DNA from: Platerodrilus igneus
Taxonomy: Eukaryota; Arthropoda; Insecta; Coleoptera; Lycidae
Length of the DNA: 64,000 bases
Reading direction: 5' to 3'
Assembly: GCA_036346225.1 (NCBI GenBank)
Contig: JARFIW010000139.1
Location: 7,812,001-7,876,000 of the forward strand
The notes beneath the pieces were generated by a model. It did no database searches, was not told the DNA's origin, and worked only from the letters and a program-made list of their open reading frames with translations. Below, in pieces: positions 20,811 to 33,076 of this stretch (position 1 is the stretch's first letter; each line of letters begins with the position of its first letter). The translations under genes were made by a program, and so were the position numbers.

Positions 20811-22101
20811 CGAGAGTAAGGTAAAAAGTTCTCGGCCTGACACAGAGATAGCGTTCCAATCAGCAAAAATTTGTGCTTCCCGCCTGCGAGCACATGTCAT
20901 TAGTTCGTATGACAAGTTTCAACTTGCTATCTCAAGTAGTTTGTTTACACAAATTTTTTCAAGCAGACGTCTTATGCGTGTTTCCTTAAAATGGATAAAC
21001 TTGAATATCGTGCGGTCATAAAATTTTTCGTTTTGGACGGATTAACCCCTCAGGAAATTCATTTGAAATTGACAAAAGCTTACGAAGACTCTGCCCCCTC
21101 CATGTCGACCGTTACAAAGTGGGCAGCTGAATTTAAACGTGGTCGCACGTCTTTCTAAGATGACCCACGCGAAGGACAACCAAAAAACTCAACCACACCT
21201 GAAACGATCGAAAAAGTGCATGATATCATGTTGGCGATTGGCGAATGAAAGTGAAGGAGATAGCTGAGGCTGTAGGGATATCGGAGGAAAGGGTACGAAA
21301 CATCGTACACAAAGAGTTGGGGTTGCGAAAGCTCTGCGCAAGATGGGAGCCGCATTTACTGAATGCCGATCAAAAGCAAACGCTAAAACGAGTTTCGCAG
21401 CAATGTTTGGCCCGGTTCAGTAACGATCCGAGCGATTTTGTGCGGCGGTTTGTCACTATGGATGAGACATGGATCCACCATTACACGCCAGAAACAAAAC
21501 AGCAGTCGAAGCAGTGGGTAGAAGCCGGTTGCTCAGCGCCAAAGAAAGCGAAGTCGATCGCATCTGCAGGAAAGGTGATGGCCAGCGTGTTTCGGGATAC
21601 GAAAGGGATCCTGTTAATAGATTACCTTGAAAGGGGCAGGACAAATACAGGCCAATATTACTCCACCCTTCTTGACCAGCTGGATGCCAAAATTCGCGAG
21701 AAGCGCCTGGCTTGAAGTAGAAAAAATCATCTTTCACCAAGACAACGCACTTGCACACAAGGGTGCATTGGTGATGGGAAAATTGACGGATTTGGGATAC
21801 GACTTGTTCGACCATCCCTACTATTCCCCTGATTTGGCGCCCTCGGACTTCTATCTGTTCCTAAACTTGAAGAAATTTGTTTCTGGAAAGCGCTTCATGT
21901 CCTATAAACAAGTTGAGAGGGCCGTAGACGAATATTTTCACAACCTTCCGGACTCTCACTTACGGGAAGGAATACTGGTGTTGGAGAAACGCTGGACCAA
22001 GTGTGTTGAAGTTAAAGGGAATTATGTCGAAAAATAAAATCTTTTTTTTCTGAAAATTGCAGTTTTTCATTGAAGGCCGAGAACTTTTCACCTAACCCTC
22101 G
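20811..22101 (+). mobile_element. mariner transposon
   Basis: A 1,291-bp element flanked by TA on both sides (20,809-20,810 and 22,102-22,103). Inverted termini of about 28 bp, CGAGAGTAAGGTAAAAAG... and the complement of ...CTTTTCACCTAACCCTCG, differ at about three positions. It holds a single transposase gene with three disabling changes. Size, TA target, termini and the D,D34D transposase are all standard for mariner. By eye it is one of the less damaged elements in this window. Confidence 0.95.
20991..22037 (+). pseudogene. mariner transposase, disabled
   Basis: A cut-and-paste transposase of about 348 residues that would bind the element ends and move it into TA sites. The N-terminal helix-turn-helix region is clear (VIKFFVLDGLTPQEIH). 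The catalytic triad is preserved: D in TMDETW (codon 21,461), D in FHQDNA (21,741) and D in LAPSDFYLF (21,846), with exactly 34 residues between the last two. Breaks: an in-frame TAA at about 21,157 in the linker, a one-base deletion near 21,240, and a frameshift near 21,712 just before the second aspartate. The normal C-terminus is retained up to the stop at 22,037. The subfamily is not assigned. Confidence 0.93.
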
Positions 22102-22103
22102 TA

Positions 22104-23755
22104 GTTCTCGGTGTCTGGATAAACAATATCATAAGTGGAACTAATGAAGCTTTCATTTGTATTGATAATAAGCAACCCCTACGTGCCTTCCCTCCTATTT
22201 CATAATTCTTAAACTGAAACATGCCAAGTAAGCACACAGAGTTACAACCTGTAACATATCAGATGATTCATTATTTTAAAACAAATGTTTCGTACCAAGC
22301 GTTGGCATACCCTGGAGTGAAAGTAACATTTAATTTACGCGGTTGACTTGCTTTCTGAGTTTCACCAATGCGGTTGAAACTAATAAACAGTTAACCTTAA
22401 CAACCGACCTTGAATCTAAAATAATGCAGTTTCGAATCGGTATACTTGACCTACTTTGAATCAAATGTAGCGCAGTTTTTTGGTCGACTAATCTATTTTG
22501 CAACAAAGGTAGAAAGTGTTTTAGTCAAATGAACCACTTTAGTCCAAAGTCGCATAGTATATCTACTATTTAAATATGAAGCTAAGATATCAAGTGTTAG
22601 TTTTTCATGTATTCACATTTGGAGTTAATTTAACACCGCTAGAGCACGATTTAGCTGTGAGATTATAATATGAATCTAATAATCATTAATTAATCTAGTT
22701 GTAGTGTAATGGCACAGCATGGTTGTTAAATAATTTTTTCTTTTATGGCTTTTCTATGGAATGCTTGAACACTATGGGTAATATCGTCACAGAAAAAGTT
22801 TTTCGAATTACTGACTTTTTTGAATTAATCATGAAAACTAAATTCTAAATATTTTGTTAATCTTAAAAAGACTATAAATGAGTTAAGCATTTTTATTGAT
22901 CATCAAACTACTTTCCATAATTTTTCAATTACACCAATTTTCGTCAATAGCGGAACATTGCCTACGATGTAATCTCCCATATGTTACAAATTCATTTATC
23001 ACAAACACATGTGAGTGATGATAAACTATTAAACATCTTATTGAAGATGTTCAATCTACCGTGCAGCGACTCATACAAATATAGTTGAATATACACGTCA
23101 TATACATTGCAACCCCATACAACAACACCGAACACGCATTTACCCTTATTAAACCACGCTTTATATCTATACCAAAGCGAGTTTGTTTAACAAACGTACG
23201 GAGTTTAGAATAAAAAAGAACGAGTAAAAACAAGAAGCGCCTTGATCAATATCGTATTATTATAAACTTTAAACAACGTCATTTCACAAATACAGAAGAG
23301 TTTAGGGTGTTAAATGATCACTCAATCACAGGGTGTCCTGGCGAAAAGCAGATGTTCCTCCGCACCCTATAATGTTAACGCAGTCATCGGATGAACCTAA
23401 GCCCTATTGTTATTACTGTGATATATACAAGGCAGGGTAATAAACGCAAATTGTGACCCAAATCTCTTGCGTATGTACAGAAACGAATGAAGTGAGATGA
23501 CTGAGTACCTTCTCCTGTAAATGTTGATATATTACTCAATTTTAGGTTATCGAGAATAGTTAACTCACTTGAATACAGTTTCTGACGTTTCTTTCATTAT
23601 ACATGTGTTGTCTTTTAAACAACTAATTAACAAAAGTAACCTTACACTGACATTACTATGTACCCAAGGTCGCCTGTCAATCGAAATTGTAATTCATTCA
23701 AATAATCATTCTCAAAGCAATATATTCTATTATCAAACAAAAATCTCTATACAAT
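22104..23755. other. Unassigned AT-rich DNA
   Basis: Nothing that I can support: no reading frame with recognisable motifs, no terminal repeats. Confidence 0.45.
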
Positions 23756-24456
23756 AAAAAAGTTAGCCAAGAGCGAGTCGAGCTCGCACTATCAGGGTTC
23801 CGTACCAATACTACAGTGAACAATCAATAAACCAAATTAAGCTGTTTTTATTTTTTTATGTATATTTAAATCTTATCCAAATTTGATTGTGATAACTGAA
23901 AAATGAATATATTGTCCCACATTGTACAGGTACATTATTAGTAAATACGTTGTCTATTACTGTGTTTACAAAAATGTTTCCCAGCAACTATTGCACTGTC
24001 AAAAAACCTGCAGTTTTCCGATAATCTATGACTCAATAACTACTATCCCTATTAAAATCAAAATTTTAGCTTTGAAAATGTAGGAGAACATGGGTAACGG
24101 TCATTTTTGGCATATTTTGAGCTATATCATGAAAACTACTGGACCGAAAATTATAAAAGAAAATATTTTTAAAAGCCATTTAAAATCCTCTTTCAAATGA
24201 TACCTCACACGATATATTTATTAAAACTTTTTTCTTTTGACCGAATTAACCCCCGCCATTTTAATCTAAAAATATTTTTTTCTATTTTCTGACTATCGAT
24301 ATATGTGCGCGTCATAAAGACCTAGCATTGTGCCAAATTTCAAATTCCTACGTTACATATTTTTCGAGAAAAACCTCTGTGACAGATGGACGGACGGATA
24401 CGAGAGTGATCTTATAAAGGTCCCGTATACCTTATAAGGTACGGAACCCTAAAAAA
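23756..24456. mobile_element. Element with 13-bp inverted termini, non-coding
   Basis: agggttccgtacc at 23,794-23,806 is the exact inverse of ggtacggaaccct at 24,438-24,450. Outside the first lies AAGAGCGAGTCGAGCTCGC, inside the second GGACGGACGGATACGAG. Runs of A flank both ends. I know similar ...TACGGAACCCTAAAA ends from dispersed repeats of several insects, but I cannot name the family. No coding capacity. The class (short DNA transposon or retroposon) is undecided. Confidence 0.6.
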
Positions 24457-24872
24457 GAGAAATTTGCAGTTTCATTAAATTTTACGCGTCAACAATTTTT
24501 ATCAAATTATGCAAATAATCACCCGTCTGCGTAGAATATGCATATGGATTCGTCCGTGCCTCGAAACAGGCGGGTAACTAGAATAACTGTCTTTTCTCTC
24601 ACTTCTAATACAAATTTAAATATCCTTTCGCTTTTCTGGAAGATAGGGGAAAATACTGTAAATTTATTTTCGCAGAAAACGTGGCTGCGCAAACGTAAAA
24701 GAAATAAGGGCCTTTTGTAGCTCCCGATTGTTTACACCCTATTCGTTTATCACAAAAATGAAAACAAACTTAAAAGCCAGTTTTAACACGTAGATGAGTG
24801 GAGATATAGTTTCAAAACCTCACATTAATTTTGTAAGTTGTCTCTTCGCATTCTAGAGAACAAAAAGTAGCT
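24457..24872. other. Unassigned DNA
   Basis: No recognisable feature between the inverted-terminus element and the E LTR. Confidence 0.5.
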
Positions 24873-26296
24873 TGCTACGTTCAATGATAGCCGGACGAAT
24901 CGTAAGTATCAGGCTAGCTATCAGACGCGGAGAGTGGTGGGATTCACCTAAATACCAAAAAGAAATATATAAATAAAGCACAAAAAAAATTAAGCACATC
25001 GTCCACGATTATCTATTAACAACTAAAAATAAATAAAGACAAAAAAATTTCTTGATTCGCATGGACAAATAAAAGTATTAAATTTTAGTGATATTGTAAA
25101 GGACAATTTTGATAGTGGATCCACGAAGTGCGCATTTCGCGGCTAACATGTAATAAAATTCATTGAAACAAAAAAAAACATTAATGTTTCGATTTTCTCA
25201 ATAGCAATAGCAAGTATTAAATGTAGATTTTCTCAATAGTACGGGTGTTAAATTTAAGCATTAAGTGTAAATTTACTCCATGGAAATATGTTAAAATTAA
25301 AAATAGCGAATGTTGATTTTCTCAATAGTACAGGTGTTAAATTCAAGCTTTAAATACAGGCCACGTTCTAGTAGGAACTAACGAAGTATAATTAGAAGTA
25401 CCTGGGCAGCCAATTGTTCAACAAGTATGGCGAACTGGTTTCACACCATCAACCGCTGATAAATAAAAATTCTTGACATGTATAAAAAAAAACAAGGCAC
25501 ATACCTCTATGCGTCAGGATACTTATCTGGCCAACCGTGGGGGTTGTGTCAACACAGCGACGTAAATGCCATCGTAACTACAGTAGTGATCCACTAAAAA
25601 CAGCTGCTTCACGGCAACTAACAGCCAGGCCTACACAAAGAAAGGACCCCTTTGGCCTGCAGCTAGAAAAAAGTTGAAAAGAAAATTTGATTAGAATGAG
25701 TAAGCGCGGAAAACTCGCCAATACACGCAAGCCATCTCTATCTTGTCGAACAAAAAAAAAGCGTGCCTTTAAAGTACGGTGACGAATCATGCAACAAACA
25801 TCGCGACGCACAAGCTGTAGGCTCAAATTCAAAAATGAGTTCAAATAACACGAATTTGAAATGCAAACATTCGCGTTACCGAATGATTGAAACTGGAAAA
25901 TACGGTTTTATCGGAATAGTTCAATGCACTATTTAGACGAAAGTTTAGAATCAAACAATAGAGAAAGTAATTATATGTTATCGGAATGTTTAACAAATCA
26001 ACTGATACCTCCAACAAGGTTTCGACTAATTAATTATAGCATAAAGTTTCATCTTTAAAGCACAATGGATTTGAGTTGCGGAATTACTAGAAAGCGTATT
26101 CATTGTAGAAAAATAAAATATACTGGATATAAACCATCAAACAAATTTTCGTTTTTAGCATGAATAGATTTGAGTAGAAATGTTATGATTGCGCGTACTA
26201 TTGTAACCAGGTATAAATACAGTAGGGGGTTTTGAATAGAAACTAATTACTACAAAAAGGACGCATCTGATTCCATTGTCGAAAATAAACGTAACA
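24873..26296 (-). mobile_element. LTR, family E (3' LTR of a partial element)
   Basis: A 1,424-bp LTR on the minus strand from TGTTACG (26,296) to the terminus whose complement begins TGCTACG (24,873). Shared blocks with the solo LTR at 31.5 kb: the CCACGAAGTGCGCA zone, the GATAATCGTGG zone, and the repeated ATTTTCTCAATAG motif (three copies, 25,190-25,330). The tract just outside its start is GGGGGGGATT (26,306-26,297), a good polypurine tract, so this is a 3' LTR with internal sequence continuing to the right. Confidence 0.75.
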
Positions 26297-27105
26297 AATC
26301 CCCCCCAGCAAAATTAAACGGTCAGGATAGGAAAACAAAACTAATGGGAGTGAGCAGAACCAAAAAAACAAGGAGAAAAAACCCCAAAAAAAGAAAGAAA
26401 AACTCAAACAAAATTATAAGAAAATTCGTTTACGGAAACAAAAAACCAAAATAAAAAAAGAACAACTCTTGTCCGGCTCGAAGAACCAATAATACGAGAG
26501 AAAAAAGGAAGGAAGGAAGGGAAGCAAGCAACGAGGTCTAAGATTGAAAGGCCTCAGCACTGCGGAGTCAACGGACGAATGTTTTGCAAGAGAGAAACAG
26601 AAAAGGTTATCAATCTCAAAAGAGGAAACGGAACGAGGAAGAAAACCACCAGTGCCGACTAACAGGACCCAAAGGTCAAGCCTCAAGTAAGCAAAAAGAC
26701 AACAAGGGAGAACGAAAGGAAGAGAGGAGGATCGCTGGTAAACGGAAACGGTGTTCTGCACACTGTGGTAGCCAAAACCAAAAAACTGAAGAAAAGAAAG
26801 GCTAACTAGTCTTACAGTCGACTAAGTCGTGGTTTCTGAAGAACGAAAGACGGGCTAGAAAGCACCTACCACAGGAGTGGATGGACGAAACACAATTAGT
26901 ATCGGGACCGACAGCAAGGAAGATCAGCAAAAGGATAGGAAAGGTAGAGTGAAACGAAATAAACGAGAAAAAAAGGAAAAACCAAAAAGAATAACACCAA
27001 CACCAAGTACAGACCCAAAAAAGAACTAAAATCGTACACAAGAAAATAAAACAATCCCAGTGTAGTTATGTATGAGTAGGTGTGAGTGTGTACGTGCGTG
27101 TGTGT

Positions 27106-27136
<31 letters not shown>

Positions 27137-27255
27137 GGTGTAAGAATGGTGTGTGTATGTGTTATGCGAGTATAAAGTGTGCGTGTGACTATGTGTTGGG
27201 CCGCTGTAGTCGCATCTTACGACAGGCAGGTCGTACGATGGGACTATTCCTCTGG
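26297..27255 (-). mobile_element. Internal region of family E, non-coding part
   Basis: Purine-rich DNA matching 42,331-42,935 in the same order: AGCCTCAAGTAA...GACAACAAGGGAGAACGAAAG, GTCGACTAAGTCGTG, a GT microsatellite (27,089-27,136), and TTGGGCCGCTGTAGTCGC (27,198-27,215). It is longer here, because the piece between the polypurine tract and AGCCTCAAG is deleted in the other copy. Apparent reading frames are low-complexity Lys/Glu or Cys/Val artefacts. The element's gag and 5' LTR are absent. Confidence 0.65.
27089..27136. repeat. (GT)n microsatellite
   Basis: About 48 bp of GT repeats inside the family E internal region. A related GT-rich stretch lies at 42,747-42,870. Confidence 0.95.
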
Positions 27256-28700
27256 ACATTCAAATAATTCCAATTGCGTGCTGTTTCGCCCACAATGTTA
27301 TACTACGACGCGCATTGCAAGTGATCCCGGCTATTACTCATTCAACCTGACAAAAAAAAATTATTACCTTCACGCCTATTCCTATAACTGAGAGCTACTG
27401 ATAAACCGCAGGGAATCTATTTTGAATAGGGGGTATCCATTGCAGTAAAATAATATGCTCTCTGCGCTCAATAGGCTCCTTGCCAACGTGACAAAGGTAG
27501 TCTTGCCAATATGGATAAATAGTGAACTCCATAAGCAGTTCAGCGGTAGCTGATTAACAGGGTATGGGCTGCTATTGCTTTTTGTTACCTTAAATCCAGG
27601 TATGTTTAATTTAATGTTTTTCTTGGTATTATTTATTTTATGCGTGAAGGTACGTATGACGAAAATAAAGTAAGAAAGTTCCTAAATTACGTTTAAATTT
27701 TTTTTGTTTATATTACTGGTTTAAATTACTGAAGCACCCTGTATATTCGAAATATTTATATCCTTAGACAAAGACATAAAATGTAGCTTTAACTGCTATT
27801 TTATTTAATAGAAAAGGAAATTCAAAACCTACAAATTTCATGGAATTTTAAGTTAAAGATCATACCAGTATCTGTTAAACTTTATAAAACGGACACTGTT
27901 CTGCCTAATTGGTAAGAAATCAATTGGTTAAACGCATCCAAATTTTATATATCGAAGAATATCAAATCTTTTTTTTAGCTTCGATTTAAAGTTTCTCTTG
28001 TTATTCTGAAATTTTACAAAAGATATTTTTTTATTTTGTTAAAATGCATCAGAACACGCATTAATTTCCTGAATGGCATAGAATAGTGTCAGTTTGACGC
28101 AATTTCATTTAAAACAAAATTACATTCATTGTTCTTGAAAATAACGCTTTAATCTTTAAAATATTCATCCGTACACTATACAAATCGATGCAAATCTTTT
28201 TGCCTTGCAAAACCGTTAAGAAAGCAAGTGAAACTTTAATTAATTATGTAATTATACTGAAATCTGTACTTTATTAGTATACAAATCAACCATAAAGAAA
28301 GCAAACGCGTACTTTAATCATTTTTTCGTGTTTAGGTTATTTAACTTTATTTTAAGAGTTTCAAAAACATTAATCTAGAATCTTCTTTATTCGAAAAGAG
28401 AAGTGTTTTAAACGTCATTAAATAAATAAACGTTTATTCAAGGAACTCGCGCGACGATTAAGAGACACATAAATCGATAAGAATTAATTTATAGCTTTCC
28501 GCAAGAATGCGACGCGAACATGAACTCCGTGCATTAGACAAAGATAAACGGCACTTTTCACGATAAACATAATTCATAGTTTGACACTAATTAGACCATA
28601 AAGCGCGCCATTACATCATCCAGATGAGTAATTCTTCTGAATCGTATGGAATAAAACGACATATAGAGATAGTTTGTATATATGAACGGAACTAGATTAG
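27256..28700. other. Unassigned AT-rich DNA
   Basis: No recognisable gene or repeat boundary. Confidence 0.45.
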
Positions 28701-28992
28701 ATTAATTCATTCGGTCCTAAACCAAGCGACTTACCAAGCAATATCTAAGATTCATTTCGATTTACGAGAAAGACCATTTAAGATATATAGCAGAATTGAA
28801 TGCTGTAAATTAATTTACGACACGATTCATTCATTAATTGGTCCTAAACCATGCAATATGTAACACTGGGATTTAGTATTCATTTCAATTTACGAGATTG
28901 ACCATGTAACATTCATTAATTCTTGAATCGTTACCAAGTCAAATGTAAAAATTCAATTCAATTTACGAGATCGACCATGTTCATTTTAACAA
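28701..28992. repeat. Diverged tandem repeat, about 90-150 bp unit, three copies
   Basis: A motif order is repeated three times: ATTAATT..-TCCTAAACCA-GC, a variable stretch, ATTCATTTCGATTTACGAGA and GACCAT. ATTTACGAGA lies near 28,760, 28,890 and 28,960. Copies differ a lot, so this is an old array. Confidence 0.55.
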
Positions 28993-29475
28993 AATCATTC
29001 ATTAAATATGCGGCATGCATAGAGACGTAACTCTGCATAAATATAGAACAAGACTATTTTATAAAACACTACGAAAATTGAACAGTTTTCTACTTAGATA
29101 ATCCTGATACAAGAACTACTCAAAAGTTAATTAATTAAAAATAGAGGAAGATGTACTTTTGCTAACTGATGTTCTAAATGGAGATTTGAAATAATATTGA
29201 CAGTCCTGTAAGCTGTGATTTGAACGTCAATAAAAAATGAAATCAAAAGTTTTTAATACCGTTAATTACGAGCTAGATATGCGCTATTTGATTTTGCAAG
29301 TATAAATTTAAATTTCTTTGTTTGTTAATTGATAAAAATACTTGAATATTTTGTAATTTAAATTTGGAATAAATTTTCATTTTATTATTTGTGAACGGTA
29401 TCATTTAAATTGATTTTTGAGGTCAGAGTTCTCAGCGTCTCGACCTTTAATAAATTATTCGTGACAGTTATAGGC
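28993..29475. other. Unassigned AT-rich DNA
   Basis: Nothing supportable. Confidence 0.45.
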
Positions 29476-30520
29476 CAATCACATTCACGAACGTGGGAAC
29501 CTTTAAACGCAGTCCACGTATTTTAATAGACAACAAAACAATCGCACGAGTACGAATATGCAAATACTTGGGAATGACACTGAACGAAAAACTCATTTAC
29601 AATCACCACATGTCCACAACATATAACAACGCAAAACAAGCATGCAAATCATTACCAACTTAGCACAACGCGACTATAAAATACCACTACTCAACGTTCG
29701 CCTGTACTTTGCCAGTGTGCTGGTGACTATGGTATCGTAATGCAAAAGTAAACAGTTAACAGAACGCAGAGGGGCACATTAATCCGACTGGTGCCTACAG
29801 GGACCGCCACTGATTCCCTATCCGTGATTACCGGGATATTTCCGCTTTACCTGGTAATAATGGAAAGAGCGGCAATGTGCTACTTTCCTGAAAATAGACT
29901 GCGGAAAGTAGAAGAAATACTACGATCTCCAGCAAACACGAAGAAGGGGATAAAGGAAGCGGTCCTGTGCGAACGGTAAATTAGATTGAAAGTAGCACAA
30001 CTGGGCGACGGACACACAAATGGATACCGGACATAAGACACAGACAAACGGCACCACACACAACCAAGCCAAGACTTGATTCATTTTTTGACGGACCAGG
30101 AGCCATACCTGATATACACATATCGAATGCACTTGACAAACGATGACTTGTGTGGGTGTGGAGAAGTTGATCACCAGAGCACATGCTCTTTGACTGTGAA
30201 GACTTTCCAAACGAAGGAAACACTAAACTAAACATACCGATATGACAAGTATTATTTCACGAACACACATTCAAACACCTGAATACACTTGCCGACAAAA
30301 TCACATAAACTATGCACAAACGTTACATCGAAGGACAAGCACTACAACGACAACCACACTGACACGAACACATCACGTTTACAAACATTCACTGGATATT
30401 CCAGGAGCACTCTGCCCTGATGACCGTGACACCGAACAGTTAGAACACAACGCAGGAACCAAGGTACACCAAACCATCTCTAAATTAATACTAACCTTAG
30501 ATTTAGAATAGTTATAAATT
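29476..30520 (+). pseudogene. R1-type LINE, C-terminal coding remnant
   Basis: The end of a non-LTR retrotransposon protein different from the RTE family. Frame segments in order: ILIDNKTIARVRICKYLGMT (about 29,518-29,575), the post-RT strand with the KYLGMTL motif; RRGTLIRLVPTGTATDSLSV (about 29,769-29,830), corresponding to the region before and around the RNase H-less C-domain of R1-like elements; ITGIFPLYL; and later a decayed cysteine/histidine motif with DDLCGCGE (about 30,145-30,168) and H....C (EHMLFDCEDF in a neighbouring frame near 30,178-30,207). Numerous frameshifts. Clade R1 (or a close Jockey-group relative) is inferred from this motif order. Confidence 0.65.
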
Positions 30521-30915
30521 AGTTTTAATATTATAGTAGAATAGGAAATTATACACTAACATATGATTAACATAAAATAGGAAAGCGGATTGTATTCGAA
30601 ATATAAAACTGTCAACAACCTAGCTAGAGCAATAGATGTGCAAAATAGAACAACAACCTTACACAAAACAAAACACAACACACATACAAACAGGCACACA
30701 CAATAAGGGACGGTGCACAAGCAAATCTCGGTTTGCATGTGCCAGCGACCGGAAATATACAGTATGACTGCGGACAACTCACTTTCTGATTACCGGCTGC
30801 CGATGGTCAAGACTGGATAAGACGTATACGAAAATATAACAAAACAAAAAAGCACCACATATATACAGACAAATACACACTATACGTACACATGCACACG
30901 CACGCGTGAACATAC
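30521..30915. other. Unassigned A-rich DNA
   Basis: No feature recognised between the R1-type remnant and the CA-rich microsatellite. Confidence 0.45.
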
Positions 30916-30973
30916 CACACACACACACACACACGCACGCACGCACGCACGCACGCACGCCTGCACGCACACA

Positions 30974-31009
<36 letters not shown>

Positions 31010-31081
31010 CGTACGCACGCACCCACACGTACACACACGCACGCACGCACGCACGCACGCGCGCACCCACACACACACACA
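30916..31081. repeat. (CACG)n / (CA)n microsatellite
   Basis: About 165 bp of CACG and CA repeats. It produces long artefactual Cys/Arg/Ala/Val or Thr/His reading frames on both strands. Confidence 0.95.
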
Positions 31082-31527
31082 ACATACACAAGAACAAATA
31101 AGTATTAAAAATAAAAAACACACGTACCCACACATGGACACAAACATACTCGCGAGAGCACACACATATCACACATTACGTGTGCACGCACGCCCGCACA
31201 CGACACACACAAACCCGCAGCAAGAAAATACACACATTCAAATAATAAATCAAAGCCCAACTGGATCAGGCATGTTTAAATTGTCAGACAGCGTGCCGAA
31301 AACTGGTTAGAAAATAAATAAAAATGTCCTATCATTCAATCCAGTAAAGCAATGCCGGATACACTTTCCTAATTTGTTGTTTTGGTATCCATTTTTTATC
31401 TGTAGCTATTCCCTAAAAGACCCCGAAATAAATTAAGATCAGTCGACGTCCAAAGTTAATTACAAATTGAAACCGGCATTTGCCGATGACAACACTTCCA
31501 GGTCGTTTCAAGCTTTTATACCACATT
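31082..31527. other. Unassigned DNA
   Basis: CA-rich at first, then nothing recognisable up to the solo LTR. Confidence 0.45.
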
Positions 31528-31531
31528 TGTT

Positions 31532-32754
31532 TGTTACGGTTATTTTTTAACATAAATTAAACACCTTTTTCCCCCCTGGTTAAGTTATTATCCGCTCGAA
31601 TAAATTCCATTTCTATTCTTAAGTTCTCCAACAATACCCTATATAGTGTACCTGTTCAGAATAAGCCCGCTTTAACATAATTTTAACTCAAATCCATTTT
31701 GCTTTTAAAACGAAAATTTATTCAATAAATTAAATAATCAATACCTTGTTTTAGGCATCCGTTAATTTGTTAAACATTTCAAGAACGTATAATTGCTTTC
31801 TTTCGTGTTTCCCATTTAAAGACTTGTTGAAATAATAGATCCTACTATTATTTGATAGCTTGTTTTCCAGTTTGCTAATCGCGCTTTGATAACGCGAGGA
31901 TTGCAGTTCAAACTCGTGTTATTTAAACCAATTTTTAATTTGATTCTACAGCTTGTGCGTTGAAATATTTTCTACATCATTCGTCCCAGTACTTTAAAAG
32001 CGATGCACGTTTTTTTTGTTTGACAAGTAGGAGGTATATTGCGTGTATTGCTCTTAGCTAGAGGCCAAATCGATTCTTTCTTTATGTAGGCCCAAATGTT
32101 CGTTGACGTAGACCAACTACTTTTGTCTGTAGACCGCTGCTGCAGTTACGGTGGCAGGGCGAATGGATCTTGACTACCGTGTCGTTGCTGTGCTGACTCA
32201 CCCCCGACGACTTGCAAGATTAGCATCCCGACGCATAGAGGTATGTGACTCGTTTTCTTTTATGCACCTCGAGGATTATTATTTATCAACGGTTGATGTG
32301 GTGAAACCAGTTCACCATACATGTTTAAAAGCTTTGCTAGTGCTTCTGGCTATATTTCTTTAATTCCTACTACAACTTGGTCTACATTTAATACTTTAAT
32401 TTAACACACGTGCCATTGAGAAAATCTACATTGAATACTTTAATTTAACATACTTGCTATTGAGAAAATCTAAGCATTACTATTTTTCCAATGAGTTTTA
32501 TTACATGTTAGCTACGAAATGCGCACTTCGTGGATCCATTATAAAATTTGTCCTTTACGACATAACTTAAATTTAATACTTTTCTTTGTCCATTTGAATC
32601 AAGAAATTTTAATTTATTTTTATTGTTAATAGATAATCGTGGGCAACGTGCTTTGTTTTCGTTTTTTTGGTATGTAGGCGAATCCTCCCATTCTACGCGG
32701 TTGGTAGTTAGCCTGGTATCTACCTTCCTTCCGGCTACGTCTAGGTACGTAGCA
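31532..32754 (+). mobile_element. Solo LTR, family E
   Basis: A 1,223-bp LTR from TGTTACGG to GGTACGTAGCA, flanked by a 4-bp duplication TGTT (31,528-31,531 and 32,755-32,758). No PBS or polypurine tract adjoins it, as expected after recombination between two LTRs. It serves as the length reference for the family: the split 5' LTR at 45.5-49.7 kb adds up to about the same length. Confidence 0.85.
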
Positions 32755-32791
32755 TGTTTTGTTGCTAACAGTCGAGGTCGACGGTTGTTTC

Positions 32792-33076
32792 CTGGAGACG
32801 GCTTTATGACTTGGTTGATTTGTGTGTGACTACCAAGCCCAAGGTTCCGGGTTCGATTTCCAACTCGGACCGCTTGAAAATTGTTAGGTGAACATTTTTC
32901 ACAAAAATACGTCTTCGTTTGAATGAGGGGTAAAATATAGGCCGCGTGTCTGAGTGTTGCCACGCACCTTTAATATCTCTACGTTGCTTGGAACAGCAAG
33001 GGTTCGGCAAAATAAAAAATTTTCAGATAAAGAACACGCTTCTTGGCCAATATAGTACCTTCGAAAATAAAATGTA
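32792..33076 (+). mobile_element. SINE, family B, diverged
   Basis: Plus-strand SINE with head (about 32,792-32,870) containing GGGTTCGATTTCC as a decayed B box, the body around GAACAGCAAGGGTTCGGCAA, and a tail ending GAAAATAAAATGTAGG. It is more diverged than the copies at 8.3 or 58.5 kb. A 7-bp GGTTGTT occurs on both sides (about 32,782 and 33,077), weak evidence for the ends. Confidence 0.8.

Noticed and set aside
26414..27041. Frames rich in Phe/Leu/Cys or Lys/Glu
   Set aside because: Purine-skewed non-coding internal region of element E; not conserved between the 26.7 and 42.4 kb copies.
30779..31310. Long open frames rich in Cys/Arg/Ala/Val or Thr/His
   Set aside because: They translate the CACG/CA microsatellite in all frames. 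No coding signal beyond composition.
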